Positions 24,003-34,841 of a stretch of 64,000 nt of DNA are shown piece after piece. The DNA is from Orobanche coerulescens (Eukaryota; Streptophyta; Magnoliopsida; Lamiales; Orobanchaceae): assembly GCA_033398695.1 (NCBI GenBank), contig CM065814.1, positions 19,154,358 to 19,218,357 of the forward strand, written 5' to 3'. A program made the translations under genes and the position numbers. Numbering within the stretch: position 1 is the first letter of the stretch; the number at the start of each line of letters is the position of its first letter. The notes under the pieces were generated by a model. That model ran no database searches. It was not told the origin of the DNA and worked only from the letters and a program-made list of their open reading frames with translations.

Positions 24003-25275
24003 TTCCCATTCAAAAAACTGCACAGAGGTTAGACTAGCATGCTGCATTTTTCTGGAGAGAGCATCAGCAGCTTTATTTTCAATCCCTGGCTTATACGTGA
24101 TTTCAAAATCAAATCCCAATAGTTTAGAAATCCAATGATATTGTTCCTCAGCCATGAGCCTCTGATCTGCCAGAAATTTCACTCTTTTGGTCAGTGTGTA
24201 TTACAAAATGTCTGCCCAACAGATAATGCCTCCACTTTTGGATGGCTAAGACTATAGCCATGAGCTCCGTTTCATACACTGACTGCTTACTCCCTCTTCC
24301 AATGTTTGGCTCATGTAGGCTACTGGCTTTCCTCCTTGCATCAGGACTGCCCCTAGCCCTTTCTCGGAGGCATCTGTCTCAATCACAAATTCTTGTTCAA
24401 AATCTAGCACATCCAGCACAGGAACTGTAATCATGGCTTGTTTGGGTGCCATAAATGCTGCCTGGGCTTCTTTACTCCAAATGAATTGATCCTTTTTTAG
24501 CAACTTAGTTAGTGGCCAAGCTAACTTACCATAATCTTTCACAAATTTTCTATAATAGCCAGTCAGGCCTAGAAATCCCCTCAGTCCCTTAAGATCTGTA
24601 GGAATAGGCCAATCACACACAGCTTGGACCTTAGCAGATCAGCTGATACTCCTTGGCCAAATATAATGTGACCCAGGGAATTCTAGCTTCTTTTGACCAG
24701 AACTGCACTTCTTCCTATTGATGACTAATTCATGTTCATGAAGCATTTGTAACACCTTTTTTAAATGTTCCATATGTGCTTCTATGCTGGGACTATATAC
24801 CAGTATATCATCAAAGAAAACGGAGCAAATTTCCTCAGGTAAGGATGCAGAACCTGATTCATGAGAGATTGGAATGTTGAGTGTGCATTGGTGAGACCAA
24901 AAGGCATCACCAGAAATTCATAGTGACCCTCATGTGTCCTGAAAGCAGTCTTATGCATATCTTCCTTCTTCATTCTTATCTGGTGGTATCCAGATTTCAA
25001 GTTCAATTTTCTGAATACCTTGGCCCCTATAATGGGGATACGGAATTTATCTGGGACTATAACCTTATTTAAAGCCATGTAGTCTACACAGAATCTCCAT
25101 CCTCCATCTTTCTTCTTCACCAAGATAACTGGGCTACGGTAAGGGCTATTACTGGGTCTAATAATCCCAGTAGCTAACATTTCTTCTACAATCTTCTCTA
25201 TTTCAGTCTTTTGGTAATAGGGGTATCTGTAGGGTCTAATATTAGGAATGTTTGCCCCTTCCTTCAAAGTGATTG
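24003..25275 (-). pseudogene. E5 reverse transcriptase and RNase H
   Basis: From 25267 down: [35 protein letters not shown], then [16 protein letters not shown] and [26 protein letters not shown]. The usual Asp of the first catalytic motif reads Asn in RKLNL. The D-D motif region shifts frame (after RKFAPF), and residues are missing between the palm blocks near 25050. RNase H follows ([30 protein letters not shown] at 24252-24620, then DQRLMAEEQYHW and ADALSRK at 24000-24182). Confidence 0.82.
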
Positions 25276-25379
25276 CATGATCACAATCTCTCTTAGGGGG
25301 TATCCTTCAGGTTCCTTGAATAGCCCCTGAAATCCTTCAAGCACTGCTTCCACTTCCATTGGTATAACATTCTCTTCCC

Positions 25380-25905
25380 CTAAATATCTCCCTGATAAGC
25401 TAGCACATATCCCTCCCCTTTATTATTCAAAGCCTTCATCACAGCTTTCCAGGAGGCTTGAGTTTTGCATAAGGCAGGGTCACCATGCAATACTTTCTCC
25501 TCCCCATTTTTGTTCCACTTCAGGCTGAGGTGTTTAAAATTAGCTTTGATCTCTCCCAAGCTTTTTGACCAAGACATGCCCAACACCAAGTCAGTTCCCC
25601 CTAAAACTCCAATAAGAAGAAATCTTGTGTAATTGGTACTCCTTGAATAGTGACCCTTAAGTTCTTGCAAATCCCTCTACTATTAATGCATTCCCCATTC
25701 CCCAGCTCTACTACATATGGAGGAGTATCACATATTCCAACCTTGTTTCATCTACTAATTTCTTAGATACAAAATTGCTGGAAGCACCACAGTCAGTTAA
25801 CATCGGTACCTGTTCCCCCTTCATGTCACCTATCTTGAAAGACTTGGTAGAAGTCAGCCCTTGTATACTTTTCATGGATAGCATGATCGCCTTAGATTGT
25901 AACAC
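25380..25905 (-). pseudogene. E5 protease region
   Basis: PMLTDCGASSNFVSKKLVDET (25711-25905) holds an aspartic protease D-x-G-A site with Cys at x. A second block VLGGTDLVLGMSWSKSLGEI (25380-25670) corresponds to the conserved ILG-x-x-W segment near the protease end. They are in different frames. Confidence 0.75.
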
Positions 25906-26143
25906 CTCAGGTTCCTCCTGATCACCTTCAGAGGTGTCCCATTTGACCTCTCCTTAAGAGTCCTCTCCTTCACCTTCCATCAACATGAATTGGTAGTGCT
26001 TAAGTTTACACACATGGCCCTGACCCCATTTCTCTCCACATTTAAAACATAACCCCTTTTTACTTCTCTCTCTTAATTCTGTGTGGGATAATCTACCCCC
26101 TTCTTCATATTTTTTTTTCTACTTTATTCCCTTCTCCCACGTC

Positions 26144-26416
26144 TATTTCCATTGTTTCCAATGGAGCCAAAGACTCCTTATTCTTTGGTTCTTGATTATA
26201 ATGGAATAAAACAAAATGACTCACTAAACTGGCTGCACTTCTTTTTCTCATGAAGTACTAGTCATTCCATGCAATTCTCGATGCAATTTTCATTTTGTAT
26301 CATCCGGAAACAGCCTCTCTGTGTTAAGACAGGGGTAAGGCTGCGTACATCCGATCCCCCCTTACCCCGCTTTTTGCGGGAGTCATTGAGGCATTGGGGT
26401 AATGTTGTTGTTGTTG
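26144..26416 (+). mobile_element. TS-type SINE insertion in E5 gag
   Basis: It is flanked by a perfect 19 bp duplication that begins TATTCCCTTCTCCC (26125-26143 and 26417-26435). The 3' part carries GGGGTAAGGCTGCGTACATC, a CCCCTTACCCCGC block and a terminal (TTG)n, as in TS-family plant SINEs. The first part (26144-26290) is unfamiliar, so it may be a variant or a composite. Confidence 0.8.
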
Positions 26417-27059
26417 TATTCCCTTCTCCCACGTCAATCTCCTTTTCCTCCTTCCCTGCTGTCATCTCCCATTTTGGATCAGTCCACCTATCTCTGGTAA
26501 AACCATTACTCCAGGGTTTACCCTTATATCGAAAATCCCTTCTATCCTCCCCCCCTTGTCCCCCTTTTCTTAGTGCCAGGTTCTTTTCCTCCAGTAATAA
26601 TGCTCTATCCATAATCTCATCTAGCTCTCCATCTCCATGTAAGTTAAGCTCAGCCTGTATTTCTTCCTTCAATCCATTCATGAAGATTCCCTTCAGCATC
26701 AGTCTTTCCTCTCTCTTTAAGGGAGCAGCTTCTCTCTCGAATTCCTCTCTGTATTTCATCACTGAACCGGTTTGCTTAATGCTTAGCAATGGTCCAAAAG
26801 GATTCTTTACCAGTCCAGGCTGGAATCTCCAAATCAGTGCTTCCTTGAATGTCTCCCAGTTGCGATCAGATTTCTGATCTTCCCACCATTGCAACCAGCT
26901 TAAAGCTCTGTACTCGAGTGCGATAACCACTGCATCTAGCTTTTCGTCATCTTCCACGTGGTTCAACTTAAATTTTCCTTCAGTCTGAATGATTGATCCA
27001 CACGCGTCGTCTCCTCTAAACAGAGAAATCTTCATTTTTCTTCCTCCGAAATCACGCAT
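26262..27059 (-). pseudogene. E5 gag
   Basis: Minus-strand frame of 265 codons with a retrotransposon gag domain: KISLFRGDDACG, ALEYRALSWLQWWEDQK, NWETFKEALIWRFQPG, VMKYREEFEREAAPL, LKGIFMNGLKEEIQAEL. Its C-terminal end runs into the SINE insertion, so the natural end (zinc knuckle remnants near 26020-26060) is separated. Confidence 0.8.
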
Positions 27060-27300
27060 GGGTTCGCAGCTGAAGTTTCGAGTTGTACTGTTGTATAACT
27101 CAATTCCGACCCGTCGTCGACGTCACTAGTGTCGGAATCCCTTGCCGCTCTCCTCCGATGCCGGCGGCAATATTTTTTTCTCGTCGTGCTCGATTTTGTT
27201 CCAGTAGCAGGGTGCGTAGCTCCTCGTTATGTACTCTGAGTTCTTCTCCTTGTAAGCGAATCAGTTCCAGTTATTGCTCCAGACTGTGGACTCGTCTCTC

Positions 27301-27315
27301 CATGCTGATACCACT
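27301..27315 (-). other. E5 primer binding site, tRNA-iMet-like
   Basis: TGGTATCAGCATGG on the minus strand lies about 14 bases inside the 5' LTR. Its first nine bases match the initiator Met tRNA complement. The offset is larger than usual. Confidence 0.5.
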
Positions 27316-27329
27316 TGATAGGGATCAAG

Positions 27330-27709
27330 TGTTAAATAAGGAATTTTATTAGTAATCAATCTGGGAATTCCAGATTGTAATGAGATTACAAGGAAAATGA
27401 GGGGGAAAAATGGCTATGCCACTGCCTCAGCTCCCTGCGCTACTCCAGAGCCAATTCTGTTACTAAAATCCCAGCTACCCCCCCCCCCCCCCAAACGAGG
27501 TCCTGCCTTACTTATAGGCACTTATCCTCTCTCCTCTAATTACCCTGTGAATATTCCCGTCCCCCTCTCACCTTACTGATGCCAGGTGGTGTTAATCCAT
27601 GTGCACTCAATTTTCCCTCCTTCCAGTGGTCCATTCTCTAGTGCCTCTCTCTCTCTCTCTCTCTCTCTCAAACTTCTTTGTCGTATTCACAGTGGTTGCA
27701 TTCTCATCA
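27330..27709 (-). repeat. E5 5' LTR
   Basis: It matches 21817-22183. It has a run of about 15 C at 27479-27493 and a (CT)n tract at 27645-27670 that are not expanded in the 3' copy. Confidence 0.88.
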
Positions 27710-29202
27710 ACTTTGTTCTTGTGTTCTTGAATATGTTTGAAATATTAACCAGCACTAAACTTTTAGTTGTATCAGACGATACCTGTTTGGGCCCAAGATT
27801 CACAGAACGACTAATAAATATCAATGCACTGCTTATATCTTGTTACTTCTGCAGTCTGCATCGTGTTACTTTGTCCTTCATATTTTTGTAATACTTCTTT
27901 AAATCTTTTTCAAGAGTTCTCTGAGTGGTGTTCATAAGTTATATATTTCATTGATTTTCAGGTTGCATGGGCTACAAGGGCAGGAGAATCTGAGCTGAAG
28001 TTGCCCATTGCTGTACGTCCAACCAGCGAAACTGTCATGTATCCATATTTTTCCAAATGGATCAGGGGGCACCGTGACTTGCTTTGCGGTCTAACCAGTG
28101 GTCTAATGTTGTAAGATTTGAATTCAGCAATCCAACCCCATTTATCAGGTGCTCTCATTGTGATGGCTGTTTACTTTTCAGTTCACTGTGTTTGCAGTCT
28201 AATTGTATTGCTATTTATAGTCATTGGTGTAACTTGGTTTAATATGTTATTAAAATCCATAATCTTAGTCTTTAATAATGTTTTTGTTTCATATTTTGGG
28301 CGATTTTTCTACAGGGTTGTGATATTTGAGTCACTATTCCAGTATTTCCTTTCCCTTCAATTTATTGTTGATAATTTGTTATCCTGTAGGAGTTGTGAGT
28401 TTCTTCGGTAGGAAGGACATACCGTTTTTGCGACCAAGGAGGAAGCAGATACTGAGGTAGATCTTGCTAGGTTATGTAAATGTAGTAATGACATTTTTTA
28501 GCATATGATAGCCAATATTACGGGGAATTGTTGGACCATAAAAATCTAACTCGTTCTAAACTTCTAATGTGAGCCAGGATCTTCAACTAGTTATGACCTT
28601 GGACGGACAGAGTTGATACCCTTGACATGATGATGCGATGTTTTTCTTGAATAACCTCATAAATAATTGCTATACTATTTTATGTAAATTATGTATCTTG
28701 TATACAGTGTTTCTTATATAATCCTTGGATTCTTCTAAATTAATTCCTGTGCCCTGTTTGTATGATGGTATAAGTAGTTATTAAGTTAGAATTTTTTTTT
28801 GTTTCCTTTATTACTCTTATAAATTGTCTTAATTCACAAGATGAGATCTTTAGCTAAGAGGCATACTTCCCTGGCGTAATATATCTCTCTTTTGCTTCTT
28901 GTATTTCAGGTGCTCGACATCTTGGAACTATATAGACGCATATATGAAGAGTTTTTGGCTGTTCCAGTTATTAAGGGCAAGAAAAGCGAGCATGAATGTT
29001 TATCATGAACAACTATTAGACTCTATACAACTACTGTCGAGGTGACAATAACGCGGTGTTATTCTGACACAATAGTTTATCATGAAGTATTAGACTTCCT
29101 TACTATATTTCTGAATGTTTGGGGCTTCCCTTCATGACAGGCTTTTGTCCCGAACAGTGGATGTGGTATGCAAGGTGCAACTTCAAATAGTCTAGGCCAA
29201 AA

Positions 29203-29388
29203 AAAAGGGCAGCCCGGTGCACGAAGCGTCCCCGCAAGGCGAGGGTCCGGGGAAGGGTCCCACCACAAGGGTGTATAGGGGGCAAACCTTTCCTTGCCAA
29301 TTAAATTGGCAAGAGGCCGCTCCTAGGACTCGAACCCGTGACCACAGGTCACATGGCAACAGCTCTTACCGCTGCGCCAAGGCTCCCC
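29203..29388 (-). mobile_element. Au-type SINE in exon 7 of the prolyl-tRNA synthetase relic
   Basis: On the minus strand a tRNA-like head has box A (TTGGCGCAGCGGTAAGAGC) and box B (GGTTCGAGTCC). Then come GGACCCTTCCCCGGACCCTCGC and GTGCACCGGGCTGCCC, followed by a T run. This matches the Au SINE family. The target TTCAAATAGTCTAGGCCAA is duplicated at 29182-29200 and 29389-29407. It interrupts coding sequence (LGQ / NFAKMFEINFENE). Confidence 0.9.
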
Positions 29389-29884
29389 TTCAAATAGTCT
29401 AGGCCAAAATTTTGCAAAAATGTTTGAGATTAATTTTGAGAACGAGAGAGGAGAAAATATCATGGTTTGGCAGAATTCATTTGCTTATACCACCAGAACG
29501 GTGAATGGCCTTCTCATTATTTTAATCTTCTTGTTCTTGAATTATTGGTCAACACATATACACAGGAGTCAAATGGTTTTCTCCTGTCCTTCACTGATAC
29601 GGATTTTCATATATTTAGCAAATTTTTTTTAGGCATATATCTTCCCCTAAGTACTTTTAAAGAATTTCAGTTTAGAACTGAAACTCGCGTCATATCATAG
29701 GCATCAGATATGCAGTTCACTCGGTGGTGAATAAGATTAGACTTTTTTTTTTGAATTTTTGTGGTATTAGTTTCAGTGAGAACTTAGTAACTGAAACACA
29801 TTTGAAGACTTTAGTTTGAAATCTAGATGAAAGATAAATGCTTGATTTTGAGTTTTGAGTTCCCATACTCTCGGACCCTGACAT

Positions 29885-30095
29885 CTTTGGCACAGTGAAA
29901 ACGCCGTCTTGCATACTGCATTATATTACTGCTTCTTGTATTAACATTTTTTATTTTGATTTACTGAATCTCAAGAGTTTTATCTCTGCCCTCTTTTGCA
30001 CAGTGAAAATGCCGCCTTAAGTACTGCATTATATTACTGCTTCGTGTGTGAAGATCTTTTATATTGATTAATTGAATCTTAGTGTCCCATTTCAT
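29885..30095 (+). repeat. Direct duplication, about 109 bp, in an intron
   Basis: CACAGTGAAAA(C/T)GCCG followed by TACTGCATTATATTACTGCTTC begins near 29891 and again near 30000. It lies just before the last recognisable exon. Confidence 0.7.
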
Positions 30096-30464
30096 ATCTC
30101 CTCGTATGGCAGTTAGGATTGATGGTAATGGTTCATGGTGATGATAAAGGCTTGGTGCTCCCTCCTAAAGTAGCGTCTCTTCAAGCAGTTGTTATCCCTG
30201 TGTCCTATCAGGACACAAAAGCTAACATGATCTTTGATGCATGTGCCACCATTACAAAACTCCTGAATGAAGCTGGTATTCGTGCTGATGCTGATTTTAG
30301 AGATAATTATTCACATGAGTGGAGGAAATCTCATTGGAAAATGAAAGGTGTTCCTCTCAGGATAGAAATAGGACCTGGAGACTTGGCAAATAACCAGGTA
30401 CAATTTTTTTTTTTTTTTGCATACCTGAATGTTCTTGCTTTCTCTCTTGATGCTGCTCTATCTA

Positions 30465-30545
30465 TCTATTATTATCATCAACTGCACCATAATCCAACTA
30501 TGTTGCTGTTTGTGGCATGATCTTTATAGTGTCAATCTAGAAAGC
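30465..30545 (+). repeat. Degenerate SINE-like tail copy
   Basis: ATTATTATCATCAACTGCACC followed by CCAACTATGTTG and GTGGCATGATC resembles the copy at 30968-31140. The rest of 30398-30590 shows nothing recognisable. Confidence 0.35.
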
Positions 30546-30584
30546 AGGGATTCGCCCCATAATGATTCAAAACACTACATAAGC

Positions 30585-30743
30585 ACCGAGTATATAAAGC
30601 TTACAACCTTCCTCTCTTATTTTTTCAAATCAGAATCAAAACCCGGAGAAATCACCATGTACCTCTCTCCCTCTCTCTTACCATTTTCCCCCGCAAAGAA
30701 AAGCAAATCATTTTTAAATTCAGAACCAAAACCCTGAGAACGC

Positions 30744-30819
<76 letters not shown>

Positions 30820-30880
30820 CCGCGGAGAAACGCAGCAATTTTCTCTATTCACGTCTATTTTGCACAAGTGTATTGGAACG
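30585..30880 (+). promoter_or_regulatory. Putative promoter and 5' leader of the BTB relic, with (CT)n tract
   Basis: GTATATAAAG at 30590-30599 is a good TATA box, about 290 bp before the first ATG. Two related leader segments (CAGAATCAAAACCCGGAGAA at 30632 and CAGAACCAAAACCCTGAGAA at 30721) are followed by a long CT microsatellite at about 30745-30817. Long CT tracts are common in plant leaders. The minus-strand Arg/Glu-repeat ORFs here are artefacts of the tract. Confidence 0.5.
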
Positions 30881-31915
30881 ATGGAACCAGATTCTTCAGC
30901 TGAATTCAACAATGAGAAGTTCTCCAATCGAACTTTGATGAAGAAGGTAACCAATCCTTGTAGATCGTTCATCATCATCATCATCATCATCAACAGCACC
31001 TTAATCCCAACTATGTTGGGGTCGGTGGCATGAAGATTATAGTGTCGTTTAATTGTCTAAAATTAGTTAACACCATAACTCATGCAAATAACAAAGTGGC
31101 AAAGTTTTACGCCGGATGCCCTTCCTGTCGCAACCTTCATATGAAGGAGAAATAGAACGAAATTCCAAAACCGTCAACATCATAAGTTTTTCCATTTATA
31201 TGGAAAATATCATGAGACGGCGATGAGTTTGAGATAATTGCTATTGTCATGTCACAATACGTGATTGATATTGTAAAATCCTTGTAGACCGTTATATAAT
31301 TTTTTTTTCCAGGATTTTCCGTAACTATTATGTGATTTCTAAATATTTTGCGATCTTCAAATTTATTTTGTGGTGGTAGATTCCTCTGGAACGACTGAAC
31401 CAGATTCTGCATCTAAATTCAACAATGAGAAGTTCTCCGATTTGAATCCTCAAGTTCTCCAATCGAACCTTGATGAAGAAGGTAATCAATCCTTGTATAT
31501 CGTTATATAATTTTTTTTCTTGATTTTCCATAACTATTATGTGATTTCTAAATGTTTTGCGATCTTCGAATTTATTTTGTGGTGGTTGATTCCCCTGGAA
31601 CGATGGAACCGGATTCTTCAGCTAAATTCAACAATGATAAGTTCTCCGATAGGACTTTGAATGCTCAAGTTCTCGAATCGAACAATGATGAAGAAGGCAA
31701 TCAATCCTTGTCAATCATTCGATACTTTTTTCATGATTTTCAGCAACTTTTATGTGATATCTAAATATTTTGTGATCTTCAAATTTATTTGTGGTGGTTG
31801 ATTCCTCTGGAACGATGGAGCCGGACTCGTCAGTTGAATTCAACAACGAGAAGTTTTGCGATAGGATATTGAATGTTCAAGTTCACGATTCGATCTTCGA
31901 TGAAGAAGGTAATTG
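30881..31915 (+). repeat. Tandemly multiplied first exon (4 copies)
   Basis: Copies start near 30881, 31397, 31603 and 31815. Each encodes a version of MEPDSSxxFNNxKFSDRxLNxQVxxSNxDEEG followed by GTAATC (donor-like). Spacing is about 206-212 bp for the last three; the first gap is enlarged by a SINE-like insertion. The second copy has lost its ATG. The first copy has lost internal codons between two GTTCTCC direct repeats. Confidence 0.75.
30968..31140 (+). mobile_element. SINE-like repeat fragment
   Basis: A (CAT)n run is followed by CAGCACCTTAATCCCAACTATG, TTGGGGTCGGTGGCATGAAG and TTTTACGCCGGATGCCC, a pattern I associate with widespread plant SINE-like repeats. It lies between the first and second exon copies of the BTB relic. 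No target duplication was resolved. Confidence 0.45.
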
Positions 31916-32268
31916 ATTCTCGCTTTTTAGATTAATGCTGTCATGATTCTCAATAACTATTTTCGTGATTTCTCATATTGGCAAGCTTTAATTTGATGTT
32001 GTGGTTGTTCCAATTATAGTCCCTAATTTGTAGCTTATTAGTTAGACTTTCAGAATAATTTTGCTGATTTGTTGGGTTTCTGTTGTCCAGTTCTCTTCGT
32101 TCGTAAAGGATTTTTAGTGATGAATCTAAATAATCATGTTTAGTGATAAAGGATTTTTATTAGAAACAGATGGAAGATTTCTTCTCTTATTCAGTCTTTT
32201 CGAACAGCTTAACCAAATGATAGTAACTCCAGTTCACAATCACTTGTAATCCATTATATTGTGTTCTA

Positions 32269-32486
32269 CTCCATCCGTTAAATAATATAACACCTTTAAT
32301 ATTAGATTAAGGAATATAAAATAGCGACTAATTTACCTTATTCAAATAGGAAATACTATCATGCAATGTGCAAAATTTTGTCCAAATAAAGAAGAGGTTA
32401 GGAACAAATTGGTAAAAACATGTAGAGTTATAGTATTTCGTAACAATAGAATCGAAATAAGACTATATATTAATTAAGGGAGGGAG
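32269..32486. mobile_element. Stowaway-like MITE, left-arm copy
   Basis: TA-flanked CTCCATCCGTTAAATAATA at the left and AAGGGAGGGAG at the right are imperfect Stowaway termini (CTCCCTCC type). The AT-rich body encodes nothing. Confidence 0.65.
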
Positions 32487-33200
32487 TGTCCGTATCATTA
32501 AATAAGAGAGGGAAAAAAAGTAATCGGTGAACATTATTGATCTATTTGCTACTTTTCCAAATAGGTACAGTGAAGACTCAGTATCCCTGTCAACTCTTCG
32601 ATTCTTGCATAAAAGAGTGCATACATGGATAAGGTAAAATATCCAGTTATAGTTTGATTAGTTGCATTTTCTTTTCTCATTTTTTCTACTTTCATGCATT
32701 TTCTACCTTCTCCCTCTTTAGTTGTTCACTGGAGGATTAAAAGAATCTGTCCAGACGTGTTACCATGAAGATCTTAAAAGAAGGTCATATTGGTGTTTAG
32801 TCGGATATCATTGTATACACTATTGAGAAAATTACTTCATTTGAATATTAAAATAAAAACGAAAAGTAGTACCAGTCAAGTAGTTACCTTCTTTTAAGAT
32901 CTTCATGATAACACATGTGTGGACAGATTCTTTTAATCCTCCAGTGAACAACTAAAGAGGGACTAAAGAGGGAGAAGGTAGAAAATGCATGAAAATAGAA
33001 AAAACGAGACAAAAGAAAATACAACTAATCAAACTATAAGTGGATATTTTACCTTATCCATGTATGCACTCTTTTGTGCAAGAATCGAAGAGTTGACAGG
33101 GATATTGAGAGTCTTCATTGATCCTATTAGGAAAAGTAGCAAATATATCAATAATGTTGCCCGATTACTTTTTTTGTCTCTCTTATTAATGATACAGATA

Positions 33201-33412
33201 CTCCCTCCTTTAATTAATCTATAGTCTTATTTAGATTCTATTGTTACAAAATACTACAACTCTACATGTTTTTACCAATTTATTCCTAACCTCGTCTTTA
33301 TTTGGACAAAATTTTGCACATTCCATGATAGTATTTGAATAGGGTAAATTAGTCACTATTTTATATTCTTTAATCTAATATTAAATGGACTTATATTATT
33401 TAACGGACGGAG
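33201..33412. mobile_element. Stowaway-like MITE, right-arm copy
   Basis: Mirror copy of 32269-32486, with a better-preserved CTCCCTCCTTTAATTAATC terminus and GGACGGAG at the other end. Confidence 0.65.
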
Positions 33413-34841
33413 TGGAACACAATATAATGGATTACAAGTGATTGTGAACTGGAGTTACTATCATTTGGTTAAGCTGTACAGAACAGGAAAAGACTGAATA
33501 AGAGAAGAAATCTTCCATCTGTTTCTAATAAAAATCCTTCATCACTAAACATGATTATTTAGATTGATCATTAAAAATCCTTTAAGAACGAAGAGAACTG
33601 GACAATAGAAGCCCAACGAATCACAAAATTATTCTAAAACCCTAACTAATAAGCTACAAATGAGGGACTATAATTGGAACCAACCACAACATCAAATTAA
33701 AGCTCGCCAATATGAGAAATCACAAAAATAGTTACTGAGAATCATGACAGAATTAATCTAAAAAATGAGAATCAATTACCTTCTTCATCGAAGATCGAAC
33801 TTGAACATTCAATATCCTATCGGGAAACTTCTCGTTGTTGAATTCAACTGAAGAATCTGTCCAGACATGTGTTACCATGAAGATCTTAAAAGAAGGTAAC
33901 TACTTGACTTGTACTACTTTTCGTTTTTATTTTAATATTAAAATGAAATAACTTTTTGTGTGATAAATTTCTGCAGAAGAAGAGTCCTTTGTCATGTTAC
34001 TGAAGTCAATGTACTATGATGTGCTCCCAAACGAGACATCTTTTTCTTTGCTAAAAATCATAGTGGAGGCAGATAAATATGAAGTTCCTTCATGCCTTAG
34101 TAGGTGTAGCGAATTGCTACAAAGCCGCCCGATGTCTGTGGATCTAGCTATATGTTGTTTCGCATGTCAAAACGAGTTTGGGTCAAATACATTGATCTCC
34201 GAATTCATGCTGCCGACCAGTTTGTGGTGGCTGAACTCAAGGATATGGACAAGTCGGTTATATCTACCTTGTTGGATTATAAAATTACTTCTTGTTTCTT
34301 TATGCCTCCTCCCATGATATGGTTATTTTATTTTTGATAAAACAGCTATTGAAGCACATATTTTGGAGTTGCCGCTTCATGGTCTAGAGCTAATTCTGTC
34401 CAGTGACTACTTAGAATCGAAGTCAGAGAGCAGTGTCTACAATCTAACTGTGTCGTGGCTTAAGAAAAACATCAAGGATGCAGAGGAAAGAAGCAAAATG
34501 TTGAAGCGACTAGTGAGCCATATAAGGTTCCCGTTGATGACTCCGACCGATTTAAGAAATCTCTTAAAGTGCAGTGAGTTAGGTCCTTCAATCGCCCACA
34601 ATATTGTACTTGAAGCCTTATTTCAAAAACTGAAAGGGGATAGCAGATTTGTGCAAAGGGCCTACAAAGTCCGCCCTGTCAAAAGAGTAAATGTACCTGG
34701 AGGAAAACTGAAGGAAATCAGGGAATGGAAGCAGGGAATCATAATATGATTGCCTGGGACGAATTGATTTCTGAGAACAGCCCACACTTCATTAATGGGG
34801 TGTCGTATTTCAGGATTGGGCTTAGGGTGAAGAAGTAGCGG

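Larger units (their letters stand above)
21817..27709 (-). mobile_element. E5: Reina-like Ty3/gypsy element, 5.9 kb
   Basis: Short LTRs (367 and 380 bp) flank a minus-strand gag-protease-RT-RNase H-integrase-chromodomain order. Small size, short LTRs and a chromodomain fit the Reina lineage. It lies in an intron of the prolyl-tRNA synthetase relic. I find no convincing 5 bp target duplication (TGAAG on the left, ACTTT on the right). A Harbinger-type MITE (23608-23999) and a SINE (26144-26416) are nested in it. All reading frames are broken. Confidence 0.88.
20045..30397 (+). pseudogene. Prolyl-tRNA synthetase relic (3'-truncated, frameshifted)
   Basis: The protein would charge tRNA-Pro with proline. 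Exons with GT/AG borders are 20045-20142 (GLSFGKDENFGEWYSE), 21074-21166 ([31 protein letters not shown]), 21634-21750, 27962-28148 ([24 protein letters not shown]), 28390-28456, 28910-29041, 29141-29500 and 30113-30397 (HGDDKGLVLPPKVASLQAV, ending KGVPLRIEIGPGDL). This matches the class II core of the plant cytosolic enzyme. Defects are a one-base loss near 28084, TAG for the Gln of FLWQEGHT near 28409, a stop in exon 6 near 29007, and a SINE in exon 7. The anticodon-binding and C-terminal exons are absent after 30397, and no start exon is seen upstream. I consider it dead. Confidence 0.88.
31824..33857. repeat. Large inverted repeat, arms about 960-970 bp, loop about 100 bp
   Basis: The left arm (31824-32784) and right arm (32887-33857) are reverse complements along their whole length with scattered mismatches and small indels. 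For example, CTGGAGGATTAAAAGAATC at 32728 pairs with GATTCTTTTAATCCTCCAG at 32924. The arms include a copy of the BTB first exon and a Stowaway MITE, so the inversion-duplication came after the MITE insertion. A transcript would fold into a long double-stranded hairpin. Confidence 0.88.
30881..34841 (+). pseudogene. BTB/POZ-BACK domain protein relic (POB1/LRB-like)
   Basis: Family members are substrate adaptors of Cullin-3 ubiquitin ligases. A short first exon (MEPDSSAEFNNEKFS, 30881-30944) is followed by further copies. The rear of the BTB domain is at 33976-34250 (EEESFVMLLKSMYYDVLPNE, ADKYEVPSCLSRCSELLQSRPMS, then HAADQFVVAELKDMDK after a frameshift). The BACK region is at 34345-34690 (LELPLHGLELILSSDYLE, IRFPLMTPTDLRNLLKC, FVQRAYKVRPVKRVNV). 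After another shift, a last piece IAWDELISENSPHFINGVSYFRIGLRVKK ends at 34841. The BTB front half is missing, replaced by the inverted repeat, and about 100 residues of the C-terminal region are deleted. Confidence 0.82.

Noticed and set aside
23529..24138. 193-codon ORF rich in FDSIRFDS repeats
   Set aside because: It is a translation of GATTC repeats inside a MITE.
26269..26877. 202-codon plus-strand ORF, Ser/Phe-rich
   Set aside because: Antisense shadow of E5 gag and the SINE.
21812..27714. Target duplication of E5
   Set aside because: The flanks TGAAG and ACTTT do not match, so none is claimed.
29281..29388. tRNA gene
   Set aside because: Boxes A and B belong to a SINE; the segment does not fold as a complete tRNA.
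30617..30999. Arg/Glu-repeat proteins on the minus strand
   Set aside because: They are translations of a CT microsatellite.
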